A DNA stretch of 8,565 bases from an uncultured Caulobacteraceae bacterium (GCA_937952995.1 CALFYB010000497.1:1-8565), one strand, 5' to 3'; counted from the first letter of the stretch, positions 1 to 6,981 are shown. Numbers and translations: made by a program. The notes: generated by a model from the sequence alone, not told the origin.

Positions 1-40
1 CACTGTGTGACTGGAGTTCAGACGTGTGCTCTTCCGATCT
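1..40. other. Illumina TruSeq adapter contamination
   Basis: Bases 7-40 match the 34-nt TruSeq read-2 adapter, ending in the familiar CTTCCGATCT. The six bases before it, CACTGT, match the reverse complement of TruSeq index 5 (ACAGTG), in the order found in the indexed PCR primer. This is library sequence left on the contig end, not genome. Genomic sequence can start no earlier than base 41. Any reading frame that begins in 1-40 is an artefact. Recognised from memory of the kit sequences. Confidence 0.97.
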
Positions 41-74
41 CTGATGTGCGACCTGCACATGAACCGTCAATTGT

Positions 75-105
75 TAACGTTCACCTTAGTGGTAACGTTC
101 ACTTT
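75..105. repeat. Direct repeat TAACGTTCAC, possible operator
   Basis: TAACGTTCAC occurs at 75-84 and again at 93-102, start to start 18 bp. The similarity runs on to 87 and 105 (12 of 13 bases identical). Each copy contains the palindromic core AACGTT. On the minus strand a TTGACG at 65-70 lies just beyond, pointing left towards the contig end. Two copies at this spacing suit a repressor site in a promoter, for instance for a TetR-type regulator, but the regulated gene is cut off and this is only inference. Confidence 0.4.
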
Positions 106-337
106 GTCAAGCAATCGAACGAAGCGACGGCCTCAAACCTCGACGATCAGCGTAGTAGACATGGCTCAGACCGCATCCAACAATCACAATCTCAAATGGA
201 CTAAAGGCTCCGATTGCATCAATGGAGGTGCGTCAGGCGGTCGATAAACAAGCCTATGGGGAAGGATTTAAGGCTGGCGACACTTTTAGGATAAAAATTT
301 AATGCCCCACAACGCTTCCAGCCAACTGATAGTTTTC

Positions 338-371
338 AGTCATTTATCGTTGACGAGGCGGGCAAATGACT
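338..371. repeat. 8-bp inverted repeat AGTCATTT / AAATGACT
   Basis: Perfect arms at 338-345 and 364-371 are separated by 18 bases, which themselves contain a small TCGT-TG-ACGA hairpin (347-356). It lies about 50 bases downstream of the ArsR stop codon. The arms are AT-rich and neither strand continues into a T-run, so it is not a standard intrinsic terminator. It could be a weak 3'-end structure for the minus-strand operon or a protein-binding site. Confidence 0.35.
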
Positions 372-419
372 AAAGTGCATGCGGCCATTGTCATCCTTCA
401 ATTTTAAGGCTGAGAGGAA

Positions 420-731
420 CTAGGGTCGGCTCTCGCCGCACAACTCACAAAGGGTATTAATGACCCCGCGTACAATGGGATCCTTGAGGCTGTAGAAACG
501 CGCCTGTGCCTCACTACGGATGTTGACGACACCTTCATCCCGTAACATTGCCAAATGTTGTGAGACGGACGGCTGGGAAAGTCCGCTTTGCTCAACCAAT
601 TCGCTGACGGTCACTTCGCCTTCATCCATCCGGCACAGCATCATCAACCTTACTGGGTTGCTCATCAGCTTCAGACGCCCCGCCATCATGGTAGCATTGG
701 ATTTGAGGTCTGACAGATTGGTGGGCTTCAT
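420..731 (-). CDS. ArsR-family repressor, probable persulfide sensor (SqrR/BigR/YgaV type)
   Basis: Small winged-helix transcription repressor of 103 residues. The HTH is clear: the motif MSNPVRLMMLC (23-33) opens the ArsR fold, and the recognition helix is about 52-66 (SQPSVSQHLAMLRDEG), followed by the wing (about 68-82). There is no CxC metal motif in the alpha-3 helix. Instead Cys33 ends helix 2, and Cys95 and Cys98 sit in the last helix. Cys33 and Cys98 match the two cysteines that form a tetrasulfide link in SqrR, BigR and YgaV, so a sulfane-sulfur sensor is the best reading. Cys95 makes an extra CxxC. The ATG overlaps the RND stop codon by 4 nt (ATGA), so translation is coupled. It is the last gene of the rhodanese-MFP-RND operon and would give negative feedback. 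The family is certain; the ligand is inferred from the cysteines and the neighbouring SQR and rhodanese genes. Confidence 0.9.
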   Translation of the reverse strand: MKPTNLSDLKSNATMMAGRLKLMSNPVRLMMLCRMDEGEVTVSELVEQSGLSQPSVSQHLAMLRDEGVVNIRSEAQARFYSLKDPIVRGVINTLCELCGESRP

Positions 732-3700
732 AGATGTGGTTCCGCTAATGGTCGACCGTCGTCGCGCAAGACAATGTAGATGGCTGGGATGACGAGCACA
801 GTCAGCAGGGTTGATGAGGCAAGCCCAAAAAGCAACGAGATCGCAAGGCCTTGAAAAATCGGGTCACTGAGGATCACTGTCGCACCGATCATAGCGGCTG
901 CCGCTGTCAAGACGATGGGTTTAAAGCGGATCATGCCCGCTTCTAGGAGCGTTTCGCGCAGGCTCCTGTCTGGCGCGCGCGAGTGACGGATGAAATCGAC
1001 CAGCAGGATCGAGTTTCGAACAATAATACCCGCCAGAGCGATGAACCCGATCATCGATGTCGCCGTAAAGGGTGCGCGAAACACCATATGGCCAAAAACG
1101 ATGCCGATCAGCGTTAGCGGGATTGGCGTGAGGATTACTAGTGGAATGGTGAAGCTACGGAACTGGCCAACGACGAGGACATAGATCCCGAGCAGCGCGA
1201 CCATAAATGCACCGCCCATGTCCCGGAACGTGACCCAAGTGATCTCCCATTCACCATCCCATAGCACCGATGCTTTGCTCTCGTCCTTAGGCTGGCCGTG
1301 AAGGTTGATGGTGGGCTTTTCCAGTCCACGCGCTTTCCAGTCGAACCGGTTGATGGCGTCGTCGACCGCAAGCATGCCGTAGATCGGCGCTTCATAACGC
1401 CCAGCGAGCTCTGCGGTCACCATCGCGACCCCGCGACCGTCGCGCCGGAAGATTGTCTGTCCGCCTGGTTCCATGCGGGCGGTCACCAATTCGCCCAATG
1501 GCACCAGTTGCCCGGTAGAGGTTGCCGCAACGGGGGTCGCGGCCAACGATGCAGACCAACTGCGTTGCGACTGATCGAGGGCAAGCTCGATCGGCAGCGG
1601 ATCGCGATCCGTTCCTCGCGGGGCATAACCGACCACCTGCGTACCCATAAGTGCGCTGATGCTATCGAAAAGCTGCCGTTCGGACAGGCCATAATGGTCA
1701 AGCTTCGCCCGGTCTGGCGTTAGCTTGAGTGTCGGACGGGGCTGCCCGAAGCTGTTGTCGACGTCCACGATGTAGGGCACCGACTTGAATATACTCTCAA
1801 CCTGAGCCGCTGTTTTCTGTCGGATAGCCTCATCAGGTCCATAGATCTCGGCCAGCAGTGTTGCCAGCACGGGTGGGCCAGGCGGGGTTTCAACAACCTT
1901 CAGCGAGCCGCCAACGGGCAAGGCTATCGTCTTTAGCTTTCCTCGCAAGTCTACCGCGACATCGTGACTGGTTCGAGAACGATCACTTTTGGGGAGCAAC
2001 GTGATCATAAGATCACCCATCTCAGGTGAAGACCGCAGAAAGTAGTGCCGCACAAGTCCATTGAAGTTAAATGGAGCTGAGGTTCCCGCATAGGCCTCCA
2101 TCGAGACGACCTCGGGCACGCTCCTTGCTACGGCCGCAGCCTGTTCAAGCACGCGCGATGTTGTCTCTAGACTGGTGCCCTCTGGCAGGTCTGCAACAAG
2201 CTGGACTTCGCTCTTGTTGTCGAACGGCAGCAGCTTTACCGTCACAGCTTTGAAATAGAACATCGAACAGGCCACCAGCGTGGCGACGCCGACAATGGTC
2301 AGGAACCGTTGTGCGCTCTGCCGCGTAGCGATAACTTTGCTGGCATAGTGTTTATAAAAAGCACCCAGCTTGCCACCATGCTGTTCGTGGCCTTGAGCTA
2401 GGGTTTTACGTGCAAAGCGAACCATCAACCACGGCGCAATGATCACGGCGACGAAGAAGCTGAAGATCATCGCGGCACTCGCGTTGATCGGGATCGGGGC
2501 CATGTAGGGCCCCATAAGGCCTGAGACGAACAGCATCGGCAGCAGTGCGGCGACCACGGTCAGTGTTGCAATGATTGTTGGGTTGCCAACCTCGGCTACC
2601 GCATCGACAGCGCCGTCGATGCGGCTGCGTCCATCGTTCATCGCCCAATGCCGGGCAATATTTTCGATCATGACGATCGCGTCATCAACGAGGATGCCGA
2701 TCGAAAAGATCAGCGCGAACAGGCTGACCCGATTGATCGTGAAGCCCATGATATTCGAGGCGAACATGGTGAGCATGATCGTTGTCGGGATAACGATTGC
2801 GGTGACGCCCGCCTCGCGCCAGCCAACGGTGAAGCCAATCAGCACGACGATTGAGACGGTGGCTAGCGCCAGATGAAAAATGAGCTCGTTAGCTTTTTCG
2901 TTGGCACTTTCACCATAGTTGCGGGTGACCGATACCTCGACGCCTGCAGGGATCAGTGTGTTTTTGAGGGTGTTTACGCGCGTTACAACATCTTCCGACA
3001 CTGTGACTGCGTTGGCACCCGCACGTTTGGCGATAGCGAGGCTCACGGCAGGAGCCATGTTCCAGTTCGAATGGTCATCCTTCGCCCAGCGCCAGGCATG
3101 GGCCTGATTTTGGGTCGGGGCCTGTTCGACTTTTGCGACGTCGGACAGCAAAACAGAGGCCCCACTGGCGGAGCGTACGGTCAAGCGGGAGAGGTCCTGA
3201 GCGTCACGAAGCGACTGACCGGCAATGACCATTGCGGCCTGGCCGCTTTCGCGCACGGTTCCAGCGGGGAAAGCCCGATTGGCTTGGCTTACAGCCTCAA
3301 TCAGATTGCCCAGCGGCACGCGGTATACCGCTAACTTGGCAGGATCCGGCACCACGCGGAGTGCCATGTGCTGCCCACCTGTAATAAAGGTGAGCCCGAC
3401 ATCATCGACCTTGGTGATCTCGGTCCTGAGTTTGCCCGCCAGTTCTGCAAGCGCTTGATCGTTCCAATTGCCTGCCGCTCCCGGTTTTGGGGTTAGGGTC
3501 AAGACTACGATTGGCACGTCGTTGATACCGCGCACGGTAACCTGCGGCGCAGGTATTCCAACGGGTATACGGTCCTTGTTGGCTTCGATTTTCTCGCTGA
3601 TGCGAATAGCCGCGTCTTCGGGGTTCGATCCTACAAGGAAGCGGGCCGTTACTAAGGTGCCATTATCCTGAGCCTGAGTGTAGACATGCTCTACGCCGTT

Positions 3701-3937
3701 GACGCTCTTTACAATGGTCTCAAGCGGCTTCCCAACGAGCTCGACCGCGTCCTGCGCCGACAGACCCGGTGCCTGCACCATGATGTCCACCATGGGCACT
3801 TTGATTTGCGGCTCTTCTTCGCGTGGGATCGTAATCGTTGCCAGCAGGCCAACAAGGATCGCTGCTAACAGGAAGAGAGGGGTAAGTGGCGACTGGATGG
3901 TCGCCCGGGTCAGCTTGCCCGAGATGCCGAGGTTCAT
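728..3937 (-). CDS. RND efflux pump inner-membrane permease
   Basis: Proton-driven tripartite efflux permease of 1069 residues, normal length for the AcrB-like superfamily. It has the duplicated RND layout: TM1 at about 18-37, a large periplasmic loop, TM2-6 at about 352-510, TM7 at about 544-562, a second periplasmic loop, and TM8-12 at about 905-1057. The TM4 signature GILVDDAIVMIENI gives Asp418 and Asp419, the proton-relay pair (Asp407/408 in AcrB). In TM10 the place of AcrB Lys940 is taken by Arg974 (IIVRNSILLVDF). The start ATG overlaps the adaptor stop by one base (TGATG) and has GGAG 10 nt upstream. The 3' end overlaps the ArsR start by 4 nt. I cannot name the substrate. It does not look like a well-known drug pump or a CusA-type metal pump, and co-transcription with rhodanese and a cysteine-bearing ArsR suggests a sulfur-related substrate, which is inference. 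Confidence 0.93.
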   Translation of the reverse strand: MNLGISGKLTRATIQSPLTPLFLLAAILVGLLATITIPREEEPQIKVPMVDIMVQAPGLSAQDAVELVGKPLETIVKSVNGVEHVYTQAQDNGTLVTARFLVGSNPEDAAIRISEKIEANKDRIPVGIPAPQVTVRGINDVPIVVLTLTPKPGAAGNWNDQALAELAGKLRTEITKVDDVGLTFITGGQHMALRVVPDPAKLAVYRVPLGNLIEAVSQANRAFPAGTVRESGQAAMVIAGQSLRDAQDLSRLTVRSASGASVLLSDVAKVEQAPTQNQAHAWRWAKDDHSNWNMAPAVSLAIAKRAGANAVTVSEDVVTRVNTLKNTLIPAGVEVSVTRNYGESANEKANELIFHLALATVSIVVLIGFTVGWREAGVTAIVIPTTIMLTMFASNIMGFTINRVSLFALIFSIGILVDDAIVMIENIARHWAMNDGRSRIDGAVDAVAEVGNPTIIATLTVVAALLPMLFVSGLMGPYMAPIPINASAAMIFSFFVAVIIAPWLMVRFARKTLAQGHEQHGGKLGAFYKHYASKVIATRQSAQRFLTIVGVATLVACSMFYFKAVTVKLLPFDNKSEVQLVADLPEGTSLETTSRVLEQAAAVARSVPEVVSMEAYAGTSAPFNFNGLVRHYFLRSSPEMGDLMITLLPKSDRSRTSHDVAVDLRGKLKTIALPVGGSLKVVETPPGPPVLATLLAEIYGPDEAIRQKTAAQVESIFKSVPYIVDVDNSFGQPRPTLKLTPDRAKLDHYGLSERQLFDSISALMGTQVVGYAPRGTDRDPLPIELALDQSQRSWSASLAATPVAATSTGQLVPLGELVTARMEPGGQTIFRRDGRGVAMVTAELAGRYEAPIYGMLAVDDAINRFDWKARGLEKPTINLHGQPKDESKASVLWDGEWEITWVTFRDMGGAFMVALLGIYVLVVGQFRSFTIPLVILTPIPLTLIGIVFGHMVFRAPFTATSMIGFIALAGIIVRNSILLVDFIRHSRAPDRSLRETLLEAGMIRFKPIVLTAAAAMIGATVILSDPIFQGLAISLLFGLASSTLLTVLVIPAIYIVLRDDGRPLAEPHL

Positions 3938-4944
3938 CAGCGCCGAGCTCCGTTAAGTTGACCGCTGGCAGCACCGATCAGCATATCGCCAGAGGCCGCC
4001 CCGGAGAGGATTTCCAGCTTGCCCGGTTCTGTAGCCGCGGTGATTTGGACAGGCACTTGGGCTGCCGAACCATCCGGCGCAAGGATCGTAACGTAATCAA
4101 TGCCATAACGATTGGTGATATAACCGGTGGGCACCAACAGTGCTTTACGAGTGCCTGTGTCGACTTTTGCAGCAACGCGGCGACCAATCAGGCGGTTATC
4201 AATACCCGGCATGTTCACGTCCATCAGCACCTGTCCGGCAATTACAGACGGGTAGACTTTGATGACTGTGCCCACTGCCGTGCCCTCACCAATGTCGCTT
4301 GCGGTAACATGCGATCCCACGTGGACCTTGTTGGCGAGCGATTCCGGTGCTTCTAAACGGACGATGGTTGGGCCCGCCGTAATGGTCGCGATGGTCATCC
4401 CCGGTGTCACAGGAGACCCTGCAGGCACATCAGCGCGAAGAACGCGACCGCTCGCTGGAGCAACGACGCTACCCTGACTTGCCACGGCTCGAACTGCCGA
4501 AGTTTGAGCGCTTGAGGTGGCCGCCATGGCTTCAGCCTGTTCAAGCCTTGCCTTAGCGTAAACACCATTTTTGTAGAGAAAACGAACCCGTTCGAGTTCT
4601 GCCTGAGCCTGCGCGGCTTGAGCGCTAGCGGCTTGGGCTTGATAGCCCAGCTGATCGTCTACAATGCGCCCAATGGGCTGCCCCTTATTGACCATGTCAC
4701 CCTCTTTGACGGTGATCGTGGTCAAGATGCCAGGGATTCGGGCGATCACCTGGGCTTGGTTCGTCGTTGTAATTTCCGCACTTACATCTTGCCAATTAAC
4801 CGCGTCGCTTGGTGCCAAGACGAGGCGAGGCCCTGCGGGCACCTTGGCGGTTTGCGCAATCTCATCACCACGGCTGCATCCGGTTAGCGGCAGGCTGAGC
4901 GCCGCTATGCCTAGGGCGGTAAAGGCCAAGAGGTATCTGCGCAT
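3937..4944 (-). CDS. RND periplasmic adaptor (membrane-fusion) lipoprotein
   Basis: HlyD/AcrA-type adaptor of 335 residues that links the RND permease to an outer-membrane channel. The N-terminus is a lipoprotein signal with lipobox LTGC, so Cys23 would be lipidated and the protein anchored in a membrane facing the periplasm. Domains in order: first lipoyl half about 62-100 (VKEGDMVNKGQPIG), alanine- and glutamine-rich alpha-hairpin about 100-155, second lipoyl half about 156-190 (VVAPASGRVLRADVPAGS), beta-barrel about 190-265, membrane-proximal domain about 265-335. The start is supported by AAGGA 8 nt upstream. It begins 24 nt after the rhodanese stop and overlaps the permease start by one base, so pump and adaptor are made together. 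Substrate not deducible from the sequence. Confidence 0.93.
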   Translation of the reverse strand: MRRYLLAFTALGIAALSLPLTGCSRGDEIAQTAKVPAGPRLVLAPSDAVNWQDVSAEITTTNQAQVIARIPGILTTITVKEGDMVNKGQPIGRIVDDQLGYQAQAASAQAAQAQAELERVRFLYKNGVYAKARLEQAEAMAATSSAQTSAVRAVASQGSVVAPASGRVLRADVPAGSPVTPGMTIATITAGPTIVRLEAPESLANKVHVGSHVTASDIGEGTAVGTVIKVYPSVIAGQVLMDVNMPGIDNRLIGRRVAAKVDTGTRKALLVPTGYITNRYGIDYVTILAPDGSAAQVPVQITAATEPGKLEILSGAASGDMLIGAASGQLNGARR

Positions 4945-4968
4945 CGTTATGATCCTTGCAAAACTTAA

Positions 4969-5304
4969 CTATCGTTCGACCGGCAAGCCGGCCGATTGCC
5001 AAGCGTTAAACCCGCCCGTGAGATGGGTATCGACCGCAGCCTTAGCCGCGTTACACCTATCGAGCGCCATAGCTGATCGTTTGCCGCCGAGGCAGGCGAG
5101 AACCAATTTCTTCCCAGCGGCGTCGGGCAGTTGAGAAGGTTGGAACGTCGATAGCGGCATATTGACCGCACCCGGAATGTGCCCACTTTCAAACTCGTCG
5201 ACCTCGCGCACATCAATGACAACCGCCTGATCTACTCGCAGCATGGCCTCGAGTTCCTGCGTGGTCAGTTCGGAGTGCTTTGCCTTGCCCAACCCAAAAA
5301 CCAT
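4969..5304 (-). CDS. Single-domain rhodanese (sulfurtransferase)
   Basis: Cytoplasmic rhodanese of 111 residues that would carry sulfane sulfur as a cysteine persulfide. Visible are the CH2A-like VVIDVREVDEFESGHIPGA (28-46) and the active-site loop CLGGKRS (71-77), with catalytic Cys71. A second cysteine, Cys84, lies in the helix after the loop. The loop resembles that of the E. coli YgaP rhodanese domain. I chose the ATG at 5304 because GAGAGGA precedes it with 7 nt spacing. A longer frame from 5379 would start inside the promoter palindrome and adds residues unlike the family. It is first in the minus-strand operon. Its partner may be the YgaP-like membrane protein encoded divergently at 6766, since the two domains form one protein in YgaP. 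Likely role: move sulfur from SQR-made polysulfide to a thiol acceptor. Confidence 0.93.
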   Translation of the reverse strand: MVFGLGKAKHSELTTQELEAMLRVDQAVVIDVREVDEFESGHIPGAVNMPLSTFQPSQLPDAAGKKLVLACLGGKRSAMALDRCNAAKAAVDTHLTGGFNAWQSAGLPVER

Positions 5305-5362
5305 TTGGTCGTCCTCTCGTTGAGTGATCGCAATTTGAGTAGCGTTGCGTAACTTTCCACTT

Positions 5363-5392
5363 GCCATATTGCGCATCACTTATATAAGTCAA
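5363..5392 (-). promoter_or_regulatory. Predicted sigma-70-type promoter of rhodanese operon
   Basis: Reading the minus strand, TTGACT (5392-5387) and TATGGC (5368-5363) are 18 bp apart, a fair -35/-10 pair. It would start transcription about 50 nt before the rhodanese ATG. The palindrome at 5378-5389 overlaps the -35 and the spacer, the expected place for a repressor. I see no equally good pair for the SQR direction, though TATATAAG and CTATATG in the same stretch could serve. Confidence 0.45.
5378..5389. promoter_or_regulatory. Palindromic operator candidate for the ArsR repressor
   Basis: ACTTATATAAGT is a perfect 12-bp palindrome, extendable by one more pair (T5376 with A5391) to an imperfect 16-mer. 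It is AT-rich like many ArsR-family operators and lies in the 169-bp gap between the divergent rhodanese and SQR genes, so one site could control both operons. Binding by the ArsR protein encoded at 420-731 is inferred from position only. Confidence 0.55.
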
Positions 5393-5473
5393 TACCTATA
5401 TGACGGACTGGCGCTCGTTTCAACAGATTCGGTCAATCGCTGAGGCGCTTGGCTTGAAAATGGGAGAATTAAT

Positions 5474-6754
5474 ATGCCATTGCCCCAAATCGTAATCATT
5501 GGTGCCGGTCTTGGTGGAACGATCGCTGCCTACGAAATCCGCGATGCCGCCAAAGGCAAGGCGGATGTCACCGTTATCAACGACCAAGAAGACTATTGGT
5601 TCGTGCCTAGCAATCCTTGGGTCGCCGTTCGCTGGCGTGAACCCGATGCGATTAGGGTTCACTTGCCGCCAATTATGAAGAAGAAGGGGATCGGCTTTAC
5701 CGCCGTGGGTGCCAAACGGGTGCATCCCAAGGAAAACCGAGTCGAACTGAACGACGGCACCTCAGTTCCTTATGATTTTCTTGTTATCGCAACGGGGCCC
5801 GAGCTTGCCTTCGACGAGGTCGAGGGGCTTGGCCCGGATGGTTTTACAAACTCAGTTTGCCGAACGGATCACGCTGCTGACGCAGCAACCGCCTTTGATA
5901 AGTTTTGCGAAAATCCAAAAGCCATCGTGGTCGGCGCCGCGCAGGGGGCATCATGTTATGGCCCAGCTTACGAATTCGCACTGATCCTTGATACAGAACT
6001 GCGCCGCCGCAAGATCCGCGATCGCGTGCCGATGACCTATATTAGCCCTGAACCCTATATCGGCCATCTTGGCCTAGATGGGGTGGGCGACACTAAGTCT
6101 CTGCTCGAAAGCGAACTGCGCAATCGGCATATTAAATGGATAACCAACGCCCGCATCACCAAGGTCGAAGAGGGCACCATGCACGTCGAGGAAGTGGCCG
6201 ATGATGGTTCGGTTAAGTCCGAGCACGATCTACCATTTGGCTACTCGATGATCCTCCCAGCGTTCCGGGGCGTTGCTGCCGTCCATGGGATCGAGGGCCT
6301 GACCAATCCACGCGGATTTATCTTGGCCGACAAGCACCAGCGCAATCCGACCTTTAAGAACGTCTATTCACTGGGGGTTTGCGTTGCGATCCCGCCGATT
6401 AGCCCGACGCCAGTTCCGGTTGGCGTGCCCAAGACCGGGTTCATGATTGAATCTATGGTCGCCGCAATCGCCGCCAATCTTAAGCTGGAGCTTGCCGGCC
6501 AAGACCCCATCGAGGAAGCGACATGGAACGCGGTATGTCTTGCCGACTTCGGCGACGGCGGTGTGGCATTTGTAGCTCAGCCTCAGATCCCGCCGCGCAA
6601 CCTCAATTGGTCGTCCAGTGGCAAGTGGGTGCACCTCGCGAAGATTGGGTTTGAGAAATACTTCCTCCACAAGGTGCGGCGCGGGACCAGTGAACCTTTT
6701 TACGAAAAGCTGGCGATGCACGCGCTCGGCATCCGCAAATTACGTTTCAAATAA
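5474..6754 (+). CDS. sqr: Sulfide:quinone oxidoreductase
   Basis: Membrane-associated flavoprotein of 426 residues that oxidises sulfide to polysulfide or persulfide and passes electrons to quinone. The FAD-binding GAGLGG is at residues 10-15 and the second dinucleotide-fold motif ATGPEL at 106-111. Three cysteines sit in the conserved SQR contexts: Cys129 (SVCRTDHA), Cys161 (GASCYGPAYE) and Cys355 (NAVCLADFG). They correspond to Cys128, Cys160 and Cys356 of the Acidithiobacillus ferrooxidans enzyme, which the whole protein closely resembles. The C-terminus (about 386-415) has the aromatic, basic amphipathic stretch used for membrane attachment. The ATG is preceded by GGAG with 7 nt spacing. 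First gene of the plus-strand operon, divergent from the rhodanese operon. A flavocytochrome c sulfide dehydrogenase subunit is the main alternative, but it would be expected to have a Sec/Tat signal, and none is present. Confidence 0.93.
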   Translation: MPLPQIVIIGAGLGGTIAAYEIRDAAKGKADVTVINDQEDYWFVPSNPWVAVRWREPDAIRVHLPPIMKKKGIGFTAVGAKRVHPKENRVELNDGTSVPYDFLVIATGPELAFDEVEGLGPDGFTNSVCRTDHAADAATAFDKFCENPKAIVVGAAQGASCYGPAYEFALILDTELRRRKIRDRVPMTYISPEPYIGHLGLDGVGDTKSLLESELRNRHIKWITNARITKVEEGTMHVEEVADDGSVKSEHDLPFGYSMILPAFRGVAAVHGIEGLTNPRGFILADKHQRNPTFKNVYSLGVCVAIPPISPTPVPVGVPKTGFMIESMVAAIAANLKLELAGQDPIEEATWNAVCLADFGDGGVAFVAQPQIPPRNLNWSSSGKWVHLAKIGFEKYFLHKVRRGTSEPFYEKLAMHALGIRKLRFK

Positions 6755-6765
6755 GGAAAATGACC

Positions 6766-6969
6766 ATGACATTAGATGCTGCAGTTTTTCGTTTCGCGGG
6801 AGTGGTGGTGCTCGCCAGCGTGATCCTCGCCCACTGGGTTCATCCTGGGTTTATCTGGCTGGCGGCGTTCGCCGGGGCGAACATGTTGCAGTCGAGCTTC
6901 ACAGGGTTTTGTCCAGCAGCAATGCTCTTCAAAAAACTAGGGGTTCGGCCCGGCAACGCCTTTGATTGA
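6766..6969 (+). CDS. YgaP-type two-helix membrane protein (DUF2892)
   Basis: Inner-membrane protein of 67 residues with two hydrophobic segments (about 7-23 and 28-42) and the family signature SSFTGFCPAAMLFKKLG (43-59), including Cys49. It matches the C-terminal membrane part of E. coli YgaP, where this domain is fused to a rhodanese and helps sulfur species cross or act at the membrane. Here it is a separate gene. Two in-frame ATGs exist; I chose the second (6766) because AAGGA at 6753-6757 is 8 nt from it but only 2 nt from the one at 6760. It begins 11 nt after the SQR stop, so it is co-transcribed. Split-YgaP partnership with the divergent rhodanese is inferred. Confidence 0.85.
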   Translation: MTLDAAVFRFAGVVVLASVILAHWVHPGFIWLAAFAGANMLQSSFTGFCPAAMLFKKLGVRPGNAFD

Positions 6970-6981
6970 ATCGGACCGGAT

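Larger units (their letters stand above)
41..419. other. Gene-free, AT-richer stretch at contig end
   Basis: No convincing gene is visible on either strand. Plus-strand frames here are short, lack ribosome sites and read like random peptide. The most protein-like piece is a 26-codon frame at 222-302 (MEVRQAVDKQAYGEGFKAG and so on), which has no good ribosome site and no family I recognise. Base composition looks more AT-rich than in the genes to the right. The stretch holds a tandem 10-bp direct repeat (75-102) and an 8-bp inverted repeat (338-371), listed separately. It lies downstream of the ArsR gene, and no classical hairpin plus T-run terminator for that operon is evident. Confidence 0.6.

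Noticed and set aside
7..204. Plus-strand frame of 65 codons starting in the first bases
   Set aside because: Its start lies inside the sequencing adapter, and the rest has no family resemblance or ribosome site.
26..247. Plus-strand frame of 73 codons
   Set aside because: Also begins in adapter sequence; the remainder reads as random peptide.
395..409. CCTTCAATTTTAAGG as terminator of the minus-strand operon
   Set aside because: Imperfect palindrome with a weak stem and no T-run after it on the minus strand.
5305..5379. N-terminal extension of the rhodanese from ATG 5379
   Set aside because: It would start inside the operator palindrome and cover the predicted -10; the ATG at 5304 has a good ribosome site and fits the family's length.
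5474..6754. Flavocytochrome c sulfide dehydrogenase subunit instead of SQR
   Set aside because: No export signal, no linked cytochrome gene, and all three SQR cysteines are in their SQR contexts.
6760..6765. First ATG of the DUF2892 gene
   Set aside because: Only 2 nt from the AAGGA ribosome site; the ATG at 6766 has normal 8-nt spacing.
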